Shown here: piece by piece, positions 34,686-42,600 of the stretch
How the letters are laid out: each line of letters starts with the position of its first letter
Position numbering within the stretch: position 1 is the first letter of the stretch
Assembly: GCA_025141015.1 (NCBI GenBank)
Contig: CP081098.1
Span: 1,494,501-1,558,500, forward strand
Direction of reading: 5' to 3'
DNA length: 64,000 nucleotides
DNA from: Rhodobacteraceae bacterium M382
GTDB lineage: Bacteria > Pseudomonadota > Alphaproteobacteria > Rhodobacterales > Rhodobacteraceae
Notes under the pieces: generated by a model
Database searches by the model: none
Seen by the model: the letters and a program-made list of their open reading frames with translations, nothing else
What the model was told of the DNA's origin: nothing
Translations under genes and position numbers: made by a program

Positions 34686-36134
34686 TCAATCAATCTCGCG
34701 CCAGCGCCGGCCATCCCGATGTAATAGCATCAATGCGTCTTCGGGTCCCGAGCTGCCGGGATCATAGGGGGCGGGGGCCAGGCGGGCCTCTTCCCAGCCC
34801 GAAATGATCGGATCGGCCCAGGCCCAGGCGGCTTCGACTTCGTCACCGCGCATGAACAACGTCTGATCGCCCCGGATCACGTCCATGATCAACCGCTCAT
34901 AGGCGTCTTGGGCTTGGGCCTGTTCGCCGAGGGCATCGGCAAAGGTCATGTCCAGCGTAACCTCGGCCAGCCGCATTCCGCCGGGGCCGGGTTCCTTGAT
35001 CGTGGTACGCAGGGTGATGCCTTCGTCGGGTTGCAGGCGAATGATCAGGGCGTTTCCGCGCCGTCCCTCCATTTTCGGAAAAATCATGTGTGGTGGATCC
35101 CGGAACATCACGACAATCTCTGATGTGCGCGCGCGCAGTTTCTTGCCAGTGCGCAAATAGAAAGGTGTGCCTGCCCACCGCCAGTTGCCGATGTTGACCT
35201 TTAACGCGACAAAGCTTTCGGTGTTGCTTTTGGCGTCGCCGGCGTGATCACGGTAGCTGCCAGAGCCATCGCGATCCCGATACTGACCGCGTATGATATC
35301 GGCTTGGGGAACAGGCTCCAGGGCCTCTATCACCTTGACTTTTTCGTCCCGCACCGCGTTTGGGTGCAGTCTGGACGGTGGCTCCATCGCGGTAAGGCAC
35401 AAGAGCTGCATCAGGTGGTTCTGCACCATGTCCCGCATCGCGCCCGAGCGGTCATAGTATTCGCCGCGCCCCTCGACGCCGAGGCGTTCGGCTACGGTAA
35501 TCTGAACGTGGTCCACATGTGTGGAATTCCACAACGGTTCCCACAGGGAATTGGCGAACCGCAATGCCATCAGGTTCTGGACAGTCTCCTTGCCCAGGTA
35601 ATGGTCGATCCGATAGATCTGATGTTCTTCGAAGCTGTGGCGCAAATCGGCGTTCAGGGCCCTGGCCGAAGCCAGATCGTGGCCAAAGGGTTTTTCCACC
35701 ACGAGGCGGCTGTCGGGTGTCGCAATGCCATGGGCATTCAAATTGGCGGCAAGCGCACCAAACAAAGCCGGGGACACCGACAGATAGAACGCCCGGGTCA
35801 CGCCATTGCGCAGCTTTTCACCCAGTTCGGTCCAACCCTGTTCCCCAGTTGCATCGACGCAGACATAGCTGATCTTGGCAAGAAAACCGTCCAGCACATC
35901 GGTCTGTGCGCTCAGGTCGGGCGCGAATTCGGTCAAGGTCGCGCGCATCTGTTCGCGGAAGGCGTCTTCGGCCATCGCTGAACGGGCCGCCCCGATGATC
36001 CGGGCATCCGCAGGCATTTGCCCCACGGCAAAGCGATGGAACAAACCCGGCAGGATTTTACGGCGCGCCAGGTCGCCTGTTGCACCAAAGATAACCAGGT
36101 CAAAAGGATCAACTGGTATAACACGAGACACCAT
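34686..36134 (-). CDS. zwf: glucose-6-phosphate 1-dehydrogenase
   Basis: The enzyme oxidises glucose-6-phosphate to 6-phosphogluconolactone. The 482-residue protein has the coenzyme loop VIFGATGDLARRK at residues 14-26 and the catalytic RIDHYLGKE near 177. The C-terminal domain has LRTGKKLRARTSEIVVMF near 330. It follows gap with only four bases between them and precedes edd. The gene for 6-phosphogluconolactonase (pgl), often next to zwf, is not here. Confidence 0.95.
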   Translation of the reverse strand: MVSRVIPVDPFDLVIFGATGDLARRKILPGLFHRFAVGQMPADARIIGAARSAMAEDAFREQMRATLTEFAPDLSAQTDVLDGFLAKISYVCVDATGEQGWTELGEKLRNGVTRAFYLSVSPALFGALAANLNAHGIATPDSRLVVEKPFGHDLASARALNADLRHSFEEHQIYRIDHYLGKETVQNLMALRFANSLWEPLWNSTHVDHVQITVAERLGVEGRGEYYDRSGAMRDMVQNHLMQLLCLTAMEPPSRLHPNAVRDEKVKVIEALEPVPQADIIRGQYRDRDGSGSYRDHAGDAKSNTESFVALKVNIGNWRWAGTPFYLRTGKKLRARTSEIVVMFRDPPHMIFPKMEGRRGNALIIRLQPDEGITLRTTIKEPGPGGMRLAEVTLDMTFADALGEQAQAQDAYERLIMDVIRGDQTLFMRGDEVEAAWAWADPIISGWEEARLAPAPYDPGSSGPEDALMLLHRDGRRWREID

Positions 36135-36138
36135 TGAT

Positions 36139-37170
36139 TCAACTCGCCAAGCTGAAAGCGTTGCCAGTTCGGAGCAGGGCTCCGATCCGGCGGCCGGTGT
36201 CGATCATTCGATTGGAGAATCCCCATTCGTTGTCATACCAGCTGACGATACGGATCAGGCCATCATCTGTCACCGAGGTTTGCGCTGCGGCAAAGCAGGA
36301 CGAATGTGAATCGTGGTTGAAATCAATCGAGACAAGCGGATCTTCTTCATAGGAGAGGATACCGGCAAGCGGACCCTGCGCCGCCTTTTGGATCACCGAA
36401 TTGATGTCATCCCGCGTTGCCAAAGACCGCGGCACAAAGGAGAGATCCACCAAAGAGACATTGGGTGTCGGTACGCGTATGGCCGAGCCTTCCAGTTTGC
36501 CCTTGAGCTGTGGCAGGACCAGCGAGATTGCCCGCGCCGCGCCAGTTGACGTGGGTACCATCGACAGTGACGCGGCCCGCGCGCGGTAAAGGTCGCTGTG
36601 GCTGGTGTCGTGACTGGGCTGGTCGCCGGTGAACGAATGGACCGTGGTCATATAACCGGTTGTGATGCCAAACGCCTGATCCAGGACCATTGCAATCGGG
36701 GCCAGACAATTGGTGGTGCAGGATGCATTGGAAATGATCACGTCATCAGGTGTCAGATCCGCATGGTTGACTCCGTAAACAACGGTTCGATCAACATCCG
36801 TGCCCGGTGCGGAAATCAGTACCCGTTTGGATCCATTGTCGAGGTGCAGCGCAGCCTTTTCACGCGTCGTGAACAGGCCGGTGCACTCATAGGCGATATC
36901 GACGTCTCCCCAGGGCAGGTCCTGGGGGTTGCGGATGGCGGTCAGGCGAATTCTGTTTTTTCCAACCACCAGCCGGTCACCGTCCACAAGAACGCGTTCG
37001 TTCAGCCGCCCGTGAACGCTGTCGTATTTCAAAAGGTGGGCAATGGTCTGTGCCGGGGCCAGATCGTTGATGGCGATGACCTCGATATCATGGGTGTTCC
37101 CCTCGATGAGCGCACGCAGCACACCCCGACCAATTCGCCCAAATCCGTTGATTGCAATCTTGACTGTCAT
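36139..37170 (-). CDS. gap: glyceraldehyde-3-phosphate dehydrogenase
   Basis: A 343-residue phosphorylating GAPDH. It has the coenzyme loop INGFGRIGRGVLRAL at residues 7-21, the catalytic SNASCTTNCLAP near 155 and the C-terminal SWYDNEWGFSNRM near 320. The residue after the second strand is in AINDLAP, as in NAD-using enzymes. As the first gene of a gap-zwf-edd-eda operon it could convert the glyceraldehyde-3-phosphate made by Eda onward, or work in reverse for gluconeogenesis if it is one of two paralogues. A LacI-type palindrome sits upstream. Confidence 0.95.
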   Translation of the reverse strand: MTVKIAINGFGRIGRGVLRALIEGNTHDIEVIAINDLAPAQTIAHLLKYDSVHGRLNERVLVDGDRLVVGKNRIRLTAIRNPQDLPWGDVDIAYECTGLFTTREKAALHLDNGSKRVLISAPGTDVDRTVVYGVNHADLTPDDVIISNASCTTNCLAPIAMVLDQAFGITTGYMTTVHSFTGDQPSHDTSHSDLYRARAASLSMVPTSTGAARAISLVLPQLKGKLEGSAIRVPTPNVSLVDLSFVPRSLATRDDINSVIQKAAQGPLAGILSYEEDPLVSIDFNHDSHSSCFAAAQTSVTDDGLIRIVSWYDNEWGFSNRMIDTGRRIGALLRTGNAFSLAS

Positions 37171-37219
37171 TGATTCATCCTCCGCGCGGGATAGGGCCAG
37201 AGAGCGGCCGCATCTATTG

Positions 37220-37235
37220 ATGATAGCGCTAACAT
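37220..37235 (-). promoter_or_regulatory. LacI-family-type operator upstream of gap-zwf-edd-eda
   Basis: ATGATAGCGCTAACAT matches its own reverse complement at 14 of 16 positions, with the central GCGC typical of LacI/GalR-family operators. It lies 50-65 bases before the gap start. The cognate regulator gene is not in this window. Confidence 0.6.
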
Positions 37236-37777
37236 GGATGGAAAAGAAAAGCGAGTCTCTTGTTGGGCCTCTCTTGGGTCTCGGTTTTGTTCAACGCTCT
37301 CCTGCCCACGGGGGATTGGCACCGGCACGCAAAACAGGGACGGCCGCAACCCTGGCACCATGCGACAAGGCCGCTTCCAAAACCTCAGGCGACAGAGTTT
37401 TCAGCTTGGGCCTTTTCAGTTGGCCAAGTTCCAACCTTTTTCTCCACCGGCATAGGGGCGGGCAGAATCCAGTTCAGGTCTTGGTCGGGCACGTTGACAA
37501 TATCGGCTTGTTTCATCATCCGACCCGCCGAGTTTTCGTCGAAAACGCAATACGTCGCTTGGCCATCCACAAGGCGGAAAAACGCCAGCGTTGTTTATCG
37601 GTCCGAGAGGATCACATGAGCGGTGCCCGCATAGAGTGCCCGCTTGCTTCACATGGCGGCATTTTGGACGGGCGGATTATTCGAGCGCAAATTGGGATGA
37701 GAGCGGGGCCCGTCGTTCCCGCCCGTTTCTGATGTTCCCTCTGCCCAGGGGCTTTCCGACCCGGCACAGAGAGGAGA
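37236..37777. other. gap between gap and the carnitine regulator, with a possible gene remnant
   Basis: No confident gene is seen. On the minus strand a frame at 37385-37570 encodes about 61 residues (GTG start, no ribosome site) with coding-like content: VDGQATYCVFDENSAG and DQDLNWILPAP. The frame continues upstream as TLAFFRL to a TAA stop near 37600, before which another open stretch reads TAHVILSDR. This may be a small gene whose 5' end has decayed or a genuine short gene with a weak start. Confidence 0.3.
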
Positions 37778-38764
37778 TTAGTGTAAGGTCGTGCGCTGGT
37801 TTTCCAACCGCAGGTCACGCGCCGAGGTCCCATGAGCGGTACGAAAGGCGCGGGCAAAGCTGGATTGAGATGTGAAACCGGTGGCAATCGCCACATCCAT
37901 CAGCGGTGTTTCCGTATCAGTGACCAGACGGCGGGCTTCGGCAAGACGCAGTTGCAGGTAATGGTCCTGCGGCGTGGTGTCCAACCGCAGGCGGAACTGT
38001 TGCTGCAAGCTGCGCGGTGAGCTGCCAAGCGATTTGGCAATTTCAGCCAGCGGGATCGGGTCGTCCAGCGCCGCCTCCATCATGGCGTGGGCCTTGGCCG
38101 TCAGGGCATTGTGTTTGTGCGAACCCAGGCGGCTTTGTGGACGCTGAGCAGGGGCCGTAGGGCCGTCGTACAAAAACAACCCAGCCACGCGCGAGGCAAA
38201 GCCTGCGCCATGGCGGGCCCCAATGATGTGCAACATCATTTCGATCGCCGGAGTGGCCCCACCGCTGGTCAGGCGCGACTCTGAAACCACGAAACGATCC
38301 TGCCTGACGTCGACATCGGGAAAGCGGGTGGCAAAGTTCTCCAGATCTTCCCAGTGGTTCGTCGCGGCATGGCCGTTCAGCAGCCCAGCTTCGGCCAGCA
38401 ACCACGGACCACCGTCGATCCCGGCGATGGTGGCACCGGTGCCCGCGATCCGGCGCAATCCGGCCAGAAGCGAGGGCGTCGCATGGCGCGCGAGCTGAAA
38501 TCCGGCGACCACAATCAACAGCTCGCAGCTGTCCAATCGCGACAACGGGATGCCGGGTACCTGCACCCCGCTGGTCAGCGTTGCGGGTGCACCGGTGGCG
38601 GTGACATAGTCCCAGTCAAACGCCGCGCGACCCGCCAAACGGTTGGCCGCCCGCATCGGATCTACGGTCGCCGCAAAGCTGAGCGTGTTGCAATCGTCCA
38701 GCACCAGGACGGCGGTTTTCAGGGCCCGATGTTCGGGTTGAAGGATGTTTTTTGCGGATTTCAT
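37778..38764 (-). CDS. cdhR: GlxA/AraC-family regulator, CdhR-like (carnitine)
   Basis: A 328-residue regulator with an N-terminal DJ-1/PfpI-like amidotransferase domain (TAVLVLDDCNTLSFAATVDPMRAANRL near residue 18, GIDGGPWLLAEAGLL near 115) and a C-terminal AraC helix-turn-helix pair (PLAEIAKSLGSSPRSLQQQF near 245, DVAIATGFTSQSSFARAFRTAHG near 293). This architecture matches CdhR, the activator of carnitine dehydrogenase genes in Pseudomonas. It is divergent from the carnitine operon and so probably induces it in response to carnitine or a derivative. ATG at 38764 is the family start. Confidence 0.85.
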   Translation of the reverse strand: MKSAKNILQPEHRALKTAVLVLDDCNTLSFAATVDPMRAANRLAGRAAFDWDYVTATGAPATLTSGVQVPGIPLSRLDSCELLIVVAGFQLARHATPSLLAGLRRIAGTGATIAGIDGGPWLLAEAGLLNGHAATNHWEDLENFATRFPDVDVRQDRFVVSESRLTSGGATPAIEMMLHIIGARHGAGFASRVAGLFLYDGPTAPAQRPQSRLGSHKHNALTAKAHAMMEAALDDPIPLAEIAKSLGSSPRSLQQQFRLRLDTTPQDHYLQLRLAEARRLVTDTETPLMDVAIATGFTSQSSFARAFRTAHGTSARDLRLENQRTTLH

Positions 38765-38897
38765 CAAGTACGATTCGCATGTTGTAAAGTTTGGAGCCCA
38801 AGGCTGCGGCACTCTGATTGCGAAATCAAATCGGAATCGGGGGACAAGCCTGGGGATATCCCTCGGGGAAACCCGGTAAAACTTGGGGAAAGAAAAT

Positions 38898-39815
38898 ATG
38901 CCTCTCGAAATGAACCGCGAAGTCTTTATCACCTGTGCTGTGACCGGATCGGGCGGTACCCAGGATCGCAGCCCGCATGTGCCGCGTTCGCCCAAACAGA
39001 TCGCCGACAGCGCCATCGCCGCGGCCAAGGCGGGGGCCGCCATTGTGCATTGCCACGTGCGTGATCCCGAAACCGGCACACCGTCACGTGATCTGGCAAT
39101 GTATCGCGAAGTCACCGACCGCATTCGCGACGCCGAGGTCGATGTGGTGCTGAACCTGACCGCGGGCATGGGCGGCGACATCGTGTTCGGCGGGGTCGAA
39201 AGCCCGTTCCCGGTCAATGCGGCCGCCACCGACATGATTGGTGCCACCGAGCGCGTGGCCCATATCGCGGAATGCCTGCCGGAAATCTGTACGCTGGACT
39301 GCGGCACGATGAACTTTGCCGAGGCCGATTACGTCATGACCAACACCCCCGGTGCGTTGCGCGCCATGGGGCAGATGATGACCGATCTGGGCGTGCAGCC
39401 GGAAATCGAAGCCTTTGACACCGGCCACCTGTGGTTTGCCAAACAGCTGGTCAAGGAAGGCATTCTGAGCAGCCCTGCGCTGGTGCAGCTGTGCATGGGC
39501 GTGCCGTGGGGGGCTCCGGATGACCTGAACACGTTCATGGCGATGGTCAACAATGTGCCGGACGACTGGACCTTTTCGGCCTTTTCGCTGGGGCGGAACC
39601 AAATGGCCTATGCGGCGGCCGCTGTTCTGGCTGGTGGAAATGTACGGGTCGGTCTCGAAGACAACCTGTGGCTGGACAAGGGCGTGCTGGCCGAGAACTG
39701 GCAGTTGGTTGAGCGTGCCAATACCGTGGTGTCCAACATGGGTGCCCGCGTGATCGGAGCGCAAGAGGTGCGTGAGAAGCTGGGTCTGACCAAACGGGCC
39801 CCGGTGGCCAAGTGA
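38898..39815 (+). CDS. BKACE-family 3-dehydrocarnitine cleavage enzyme
   Basis: A 305-residue beta-keto acid cleavage enzyme (DUF849). The zinc ligands are seen in VHCHVRDPETG near residue 48, with TAGMGGDIVFGG near 93 and EAFDTGHLWFAKQLV near 170 as further family blocks. BKACE enzymes transfer the beta-keto part of 3-dehydrocarnitine to acetyl-CoA, releasing acetoacetate and betainyl-CoA. The flanking carnitine dehydrogenase makes that substrate assignment strong. ATG at 38898 follows GGGGAAAG. Confidence 0.88.
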   Translation: MPLEMNREVFITCAVTGSGGTQDRSPHVPRSPKQIADSAIAAAKAGAAIVHCHVRDPETGTPSRDLAMYREVTDRIRDAEVDVVLNLTAGMGGDIVFGGVESPFPVNAAATDMIGATERVAHIAECLPEICTLDCGTMNFAEADYVMTNTPGALRAMGQMMTDLGVQPEIEAFDTGHLWFAKQLVKEGILSSPALVQLCMGVPWGAPDDLNTFMAMVNNVPDDWTFSAFSLGRNQMAYAAAAVLAGGNVRVGLEDNLWLDKGVLAENWQLVERANTVVSNMGARVIGAQEVREKLGLTKRAPVAK

Positions 39816-40174
39816 TCCGGCTTGCCGCTGTTTTTGGCCTGATGGCCTGTTCCGCTCTGGCAGAGCAGGCCCCCGGTTGGGAAGGTCATTGGAGCGGCAA
39901 TGCAAGTTGGTGCGTCCGGGCGGGCGAGGTCGGAGACGAAACGCCGACCTGGTTCGGGCGCGACGGGTTTTTTGGCATCGAATGGAGCTGTGACATCACC
40001 CGTGCACGCCCAACAGGCCTGCCCAACAGCTGGACCATCGACACGACCTGTCTGGATGCAGGATTTGAATACAAGCAGTCGCAGCTCTTCCTGCTGACCG
40101 TTCAGGACCGGCTGCTGATCATCGACGAAACTGGCGTGACCGACAACCTGGTACGCTGTGTCAAAGGACAATAG
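39812..40174 (+). CDS. small secreted four-cysteine protein in carnitine operon
   Basis: A 120-residue protein not recognised as a known family. Residues 1-17 form a signal peptide (IRLAAVFGLMACSALA-EQ), so the product is probably periplasmic. The mature part contains four cysteines, in WCVRAG, EWSCDIT, TTCLDAG and VRCVKG, enough for two disulfide bonds, and several tryptophans (GWEGHWSGNASW). Start is GTG overlapping the BKACE stop as GTGA, so it is translated in the operon. A role with a carnitine-binding or quaternary-amine step outside the cytoplasm is an inference from location only. Confidence 0.8.
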   Translation: MIRLAAVFGLMACSALAEQAPGWEGHWSGNASWCVRAGEVGDETPTWFGRDGFFGIEWSCDITRARPTGLPNSWTIDTTCLDAGFEYKQSQLFLLTVQDRLLIIDETGVTDNLVRCVKGQ

Positions 40175-40180
40175 AGACAC

Positions 40181-41650
40181 ATGAAAACCGCAGCAATCAT
40201 TGGTGGTGGTGTGATCGGCGGCGGCTGGGCCGCGCGCTTTTTGCTCAATGGATGGGACGTTCGGGTGTTTGACCCGGACCCCGAAGCCGAACGCAAGATT
40301 GGCGAAGTACTGGGCAATGCGCGTCGCTCGCTGCCCGGTCTGGGCAATGTGGCATTGCCGCCCGAAGGCACCCTGACATTTCATGGCACCGTGGCCGAAG
40401 CCGTGACCGGAGCCGAATGGATCCAGGAAAGCGTGCCCGAGCGGTTGGATATGAAACAGCGGGTTTACGGCGAACTGCAGGCGCATTGCGCGCCGGATGC
40501 GGTGATCGGGTCGTCGACCAGCGGGTTCAAGCCGTCGGAATTGCAGGCCGGGCGCGACAACCCGGGCCAGATCGTGGTGACCCACCCGTTCAACCCGGTG
40601 TATCTGTTGCCGCTGATTGAACTGGTTACCACCCCGGCCAACACGCAGGGCGTGATCGACCGGGCCAAGGAGATCATTTCGTCGGTTGGGATGTATCCAC
40701 TGCACCTGAAGAAAGAGATCGACGCACATGTGGCGGACCGTTTTCTGGAAGCGGTCTGGCGCGAGGCGCTGTGGCTGGTCAAGGACGGCATCGCCACCAC
40801 CGAAGAGATCGACAACGCAATCCGCTATGGTTTTGGGATCCGTTGGGCGCAGATGGGCCTGTTCGAGACGTATCGCGTCGCGGGTGGCGAAGCCGGGATG
40901 AAGCATTTCATGGCGCAATTCGGCCCGGCGCTGAAATGGCCCTGGACCAAGCTGATGGACGTGCCCGAGTTCACCGATGAACTGGTGGATCTGATTGCCG
41001 GGCAGTCTGACGATCAATCCGGCCATATGTCGATCCGTGAACTGGAACGCGCGCGCGATGACAACCTGGTGGGCATGATGCGGGCGCTGGGGGCCAATGA
41101 CTTTGGCGCGGGTGCATTGCAGAACGCCCACGACCTGACGCTGGAGACCGAAGCCGGGCTGTCCCGCGGGATGGACGGTGTCGATGTTACGCAGCCGATC
41201 CTGACCCAGTCCCGCGTGGTGCCGCTGGATTGGACCGATTACAACGGGCACATGAACGAAGCGCGCTATCTCGAGGCGTATTCCCAGGCGACGGATCGGC
41301 TGATGATCATCATTGGCTGTGATGCGGATTACATCGCCAATGGCGGCAGCTATTTCACGGCGGAATCGCATGTGCGGTATCTGGACGAGGCCCACGCCGG
41401 GGATGCGATCGAGGTGAAAACGACCGTGATCCAGGGCGGCGGTAAGAAAATGCACCTGTGGCACGAGATGTTCGTGGGCGACCGTTTGGTGTCCACCGGG
41501 GAAACAATGTTGCTGCATGTGGATCTGAAGACCCGCAAGACATCGGCTCCGGCCCCGCACATCGAGTCCAATCTGGTCAAGATTGCCGAGGCACACGCGG
41601 CGCTGGACGCTCCTGAAGGGTTGGGCCGCGGCGTGGGGGCCCCCCGGTGA
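40181..41650 (+). CDS. L-carnitine 3-dehydrogenase fused to betainyl-CoA thioesterase domain
   Basis: A 489-residue two-domain protein. Residues 1-315 are a 3-hydroxyacyl-CoA-dehydrogenase-like NAD enzyme (IGGGVIGGGWAARFLLNGW at 6-24, STSGFKPSEL near 112, HPFNPVYLLPLIELV near 132). Residues 345-475 are a hot-dog thioesterase (PLDWTDYNGHMNEARYLEAY, with Asp and His typical of 4HBT enzymes). The first domain oxidises carnitine to 3-dehydrocarnitine; the second should hydrolyse betainyl-CoA made by BKACE to glycine betaine. Such fusions are known in alphaproteobacteria. Confidence 0.9.
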   Translation: MKTAAIIGGGVIGGGWAARFLLNGWDVRVFDPDPEAERKIGEVLGNARRSLPGLGNVALPPEGTLTFHGTVAEAVTGAEWIQESVPERLDMKQRVYGELQAHCAPDAVIGSSTSGFKPSELQAGRDNPGQIVVTHPFNPVYLLPLIELVTTPANTQGVIDRAKEIISSVGMYPLHLKKEIDAHVADRFLEAVWREALWLVKDGIATTEEIDNAIRYGFGIRWAQMGLFETYRVAGGEAGMKHFMAQFGPALKWPWTKLMDVPEFTDELVDLIAGQSDDQSGHMSIRELERARDDNLVGMMRALGANDFGAGALQNAHDLTLETEAGLSRGMDGVDVTQPILTQSRVVPLDWTDYNGHMNEARYLEAYSQATDRLMIIIGCDADYIANGGSYFTAESHVRYLDEAHAGDAIEVKTTVIQGGGKKMHLWHEMFVGDRLVSTGETMLLHVDLKTRKTSAPAPHIESNLVKIAEAHAALDAPEGLGRGVGAPR

Positions 41651-42408
41651 TGACGGGTCGGGTTTTGATCACCGCAGGCGCGTCCGGAATTGGGCGCGCC
41701 ATGGGCGAAGGTTTTGCCGCAGCCGGATACGACGTTTGGATCACCGATGTGGACACCGGCGCGTTGGAACAGGTCCCTGCCAATTGGCGTAGCTTTGCAG
41801 TGGATGTGACCGACGAACCAGCCATGCAGGCGGTGTTTGCCGAGGTCGACGCAGCCGGAGGCTTGGATGTCCTGTGTGCCAATGCCGGAGTGGCAGGGCC
41901 GACGGCGTTGATCGAAGACGTGGCACTGGCAGAGTGGCGACGCTGTGTCAGCGTCAATCTTGAAGGTGCATTTCTGGCTGCGAAATACGCGGCGCCGATC
42001 ATGAAGGCCGCCGGGCGGGGATCCATTGTGGTGACGTCGTCGACCGCTGGACAGTTTGGCTATCCAAACCGTGCGCCCTATGCGGCGGCGAAATGGGCGG
42101 TGATTGGATTGATGAAGACCCTGGCCATGGAGCTGGGCCCGCATGGGATCCGGGCCAATGTCGTCTGCCCCGGAGCGGTAGAGGGCCCGCGTATGGAAGG
42201 CGTGCTGGAACGCGAAGCCGCGGCCAAGGGCATGACCCGGGATCAGGTTTATGATGGCTATGCGTCGGGCACCTCGATGCGGTCCTTTGTCGAAGCCAGC
42301 GACATTGCCAACATGGCGGTGTTCCTGGGGTCTGATGCGGCGCGGATGGTATCGGGTCAGGTGATCGCAGTGGATGGGCATACGGAAAACCCCGACCCCA
42401 AGGTGTAG
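41650..42408 (+). CDS. SDR-family oxidoreductase of the carnitine operon
   Basis: A 252-residue short-chain dehydrogenase with TAGASGIGRAMGEG near residue 9, the NAG motif LCANAGVAGP near 78, Ser in VTSSTAGQ near 130 and the catalytic YAAAK near 148. The ATG at 41650 overlaps the stop of the carnitine dehydrogenase gene; a GTG at 41647 is also possible. The genetic context suggests oxidation of a carnitine-related alcohol, for example D-carnitine, but that is inference. Confidence 0.87.
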   Translation: MTGRVLITAGASGIGRAMGEGFAAAGYDVWITDVDTGALEQVPANWRSFAVDVTDEPAMQAVFAEVDAAGGLDVLCANAGVAGPTALIEDVALAEWRRCVSVNLEGAFLAAKYAAPIMKAAGRGSIVVTSSTAGQFGYPNRAPYAAAKWAVIGLMKTLAMELGPHGIRANVVCPGAVEGPRMEGVLEREAAAKGMTRDQVYDGYASGTSMRSFVEASDIANMAVFLGSDAARMVSGQVIAVDGHTENPDPKV

Positions 42409-42424
42409 GATGTATGTGTTTATG

Positions 42425-42448
42425 GCCGCGCCCCTGGCGGGGCGCGGC
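42425..42448. terminator. strong hairpin after the carnitine operon
   Basis: GCCGCGCCCC and GGGGCGCGGC form a 10-bp stem with a 4-base loop, 17 bases after the SDR stop. There is no T-run, so it may stabilise transcript ends or be part of the neighbouring repeat region. Confidence 0.5.
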
Positions 42449-42530
42449 GATGTCGCTGGCGCCCTGCGGGCGCAGGTCCGGTGGTGGCCTGCGGGCGAGC
42501 CCATTCTTGGTGGCACCCAAAGGGTGCGTT

Positions 42531-42600
42531 AGGGGCGCTGCCCCTCATGCACCTGCGGTGCATTCACCCCGGGATATTTTTAGCCAGGCGAAGGACGGAT
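42531..42600 (-). repeat. dispersed element family 1, copy D (divergent)
   Basis: On the minus strand this begins CCTTCGCCTGGCTAAAAATA, then CCCGGGG, hairpin 1 ATGCACC-gca-GGTGCAT (42547-42563) and hairpin 2 GGGGC-agc-GCCCC (42532-42544). It abuts the stop codon of the XRE regulator gene. Confidence 0.65.

Noticed and set aside
39608-41596. 662-residue open frame on the minus strand across the carnitine operon
   Set aside because: It is antisense to BKACE, the secreted protein gene and carnitine dehydrogenase, has low-complexity His/Gln-rich content and no recognisable domain; it is a high-GC shadow.
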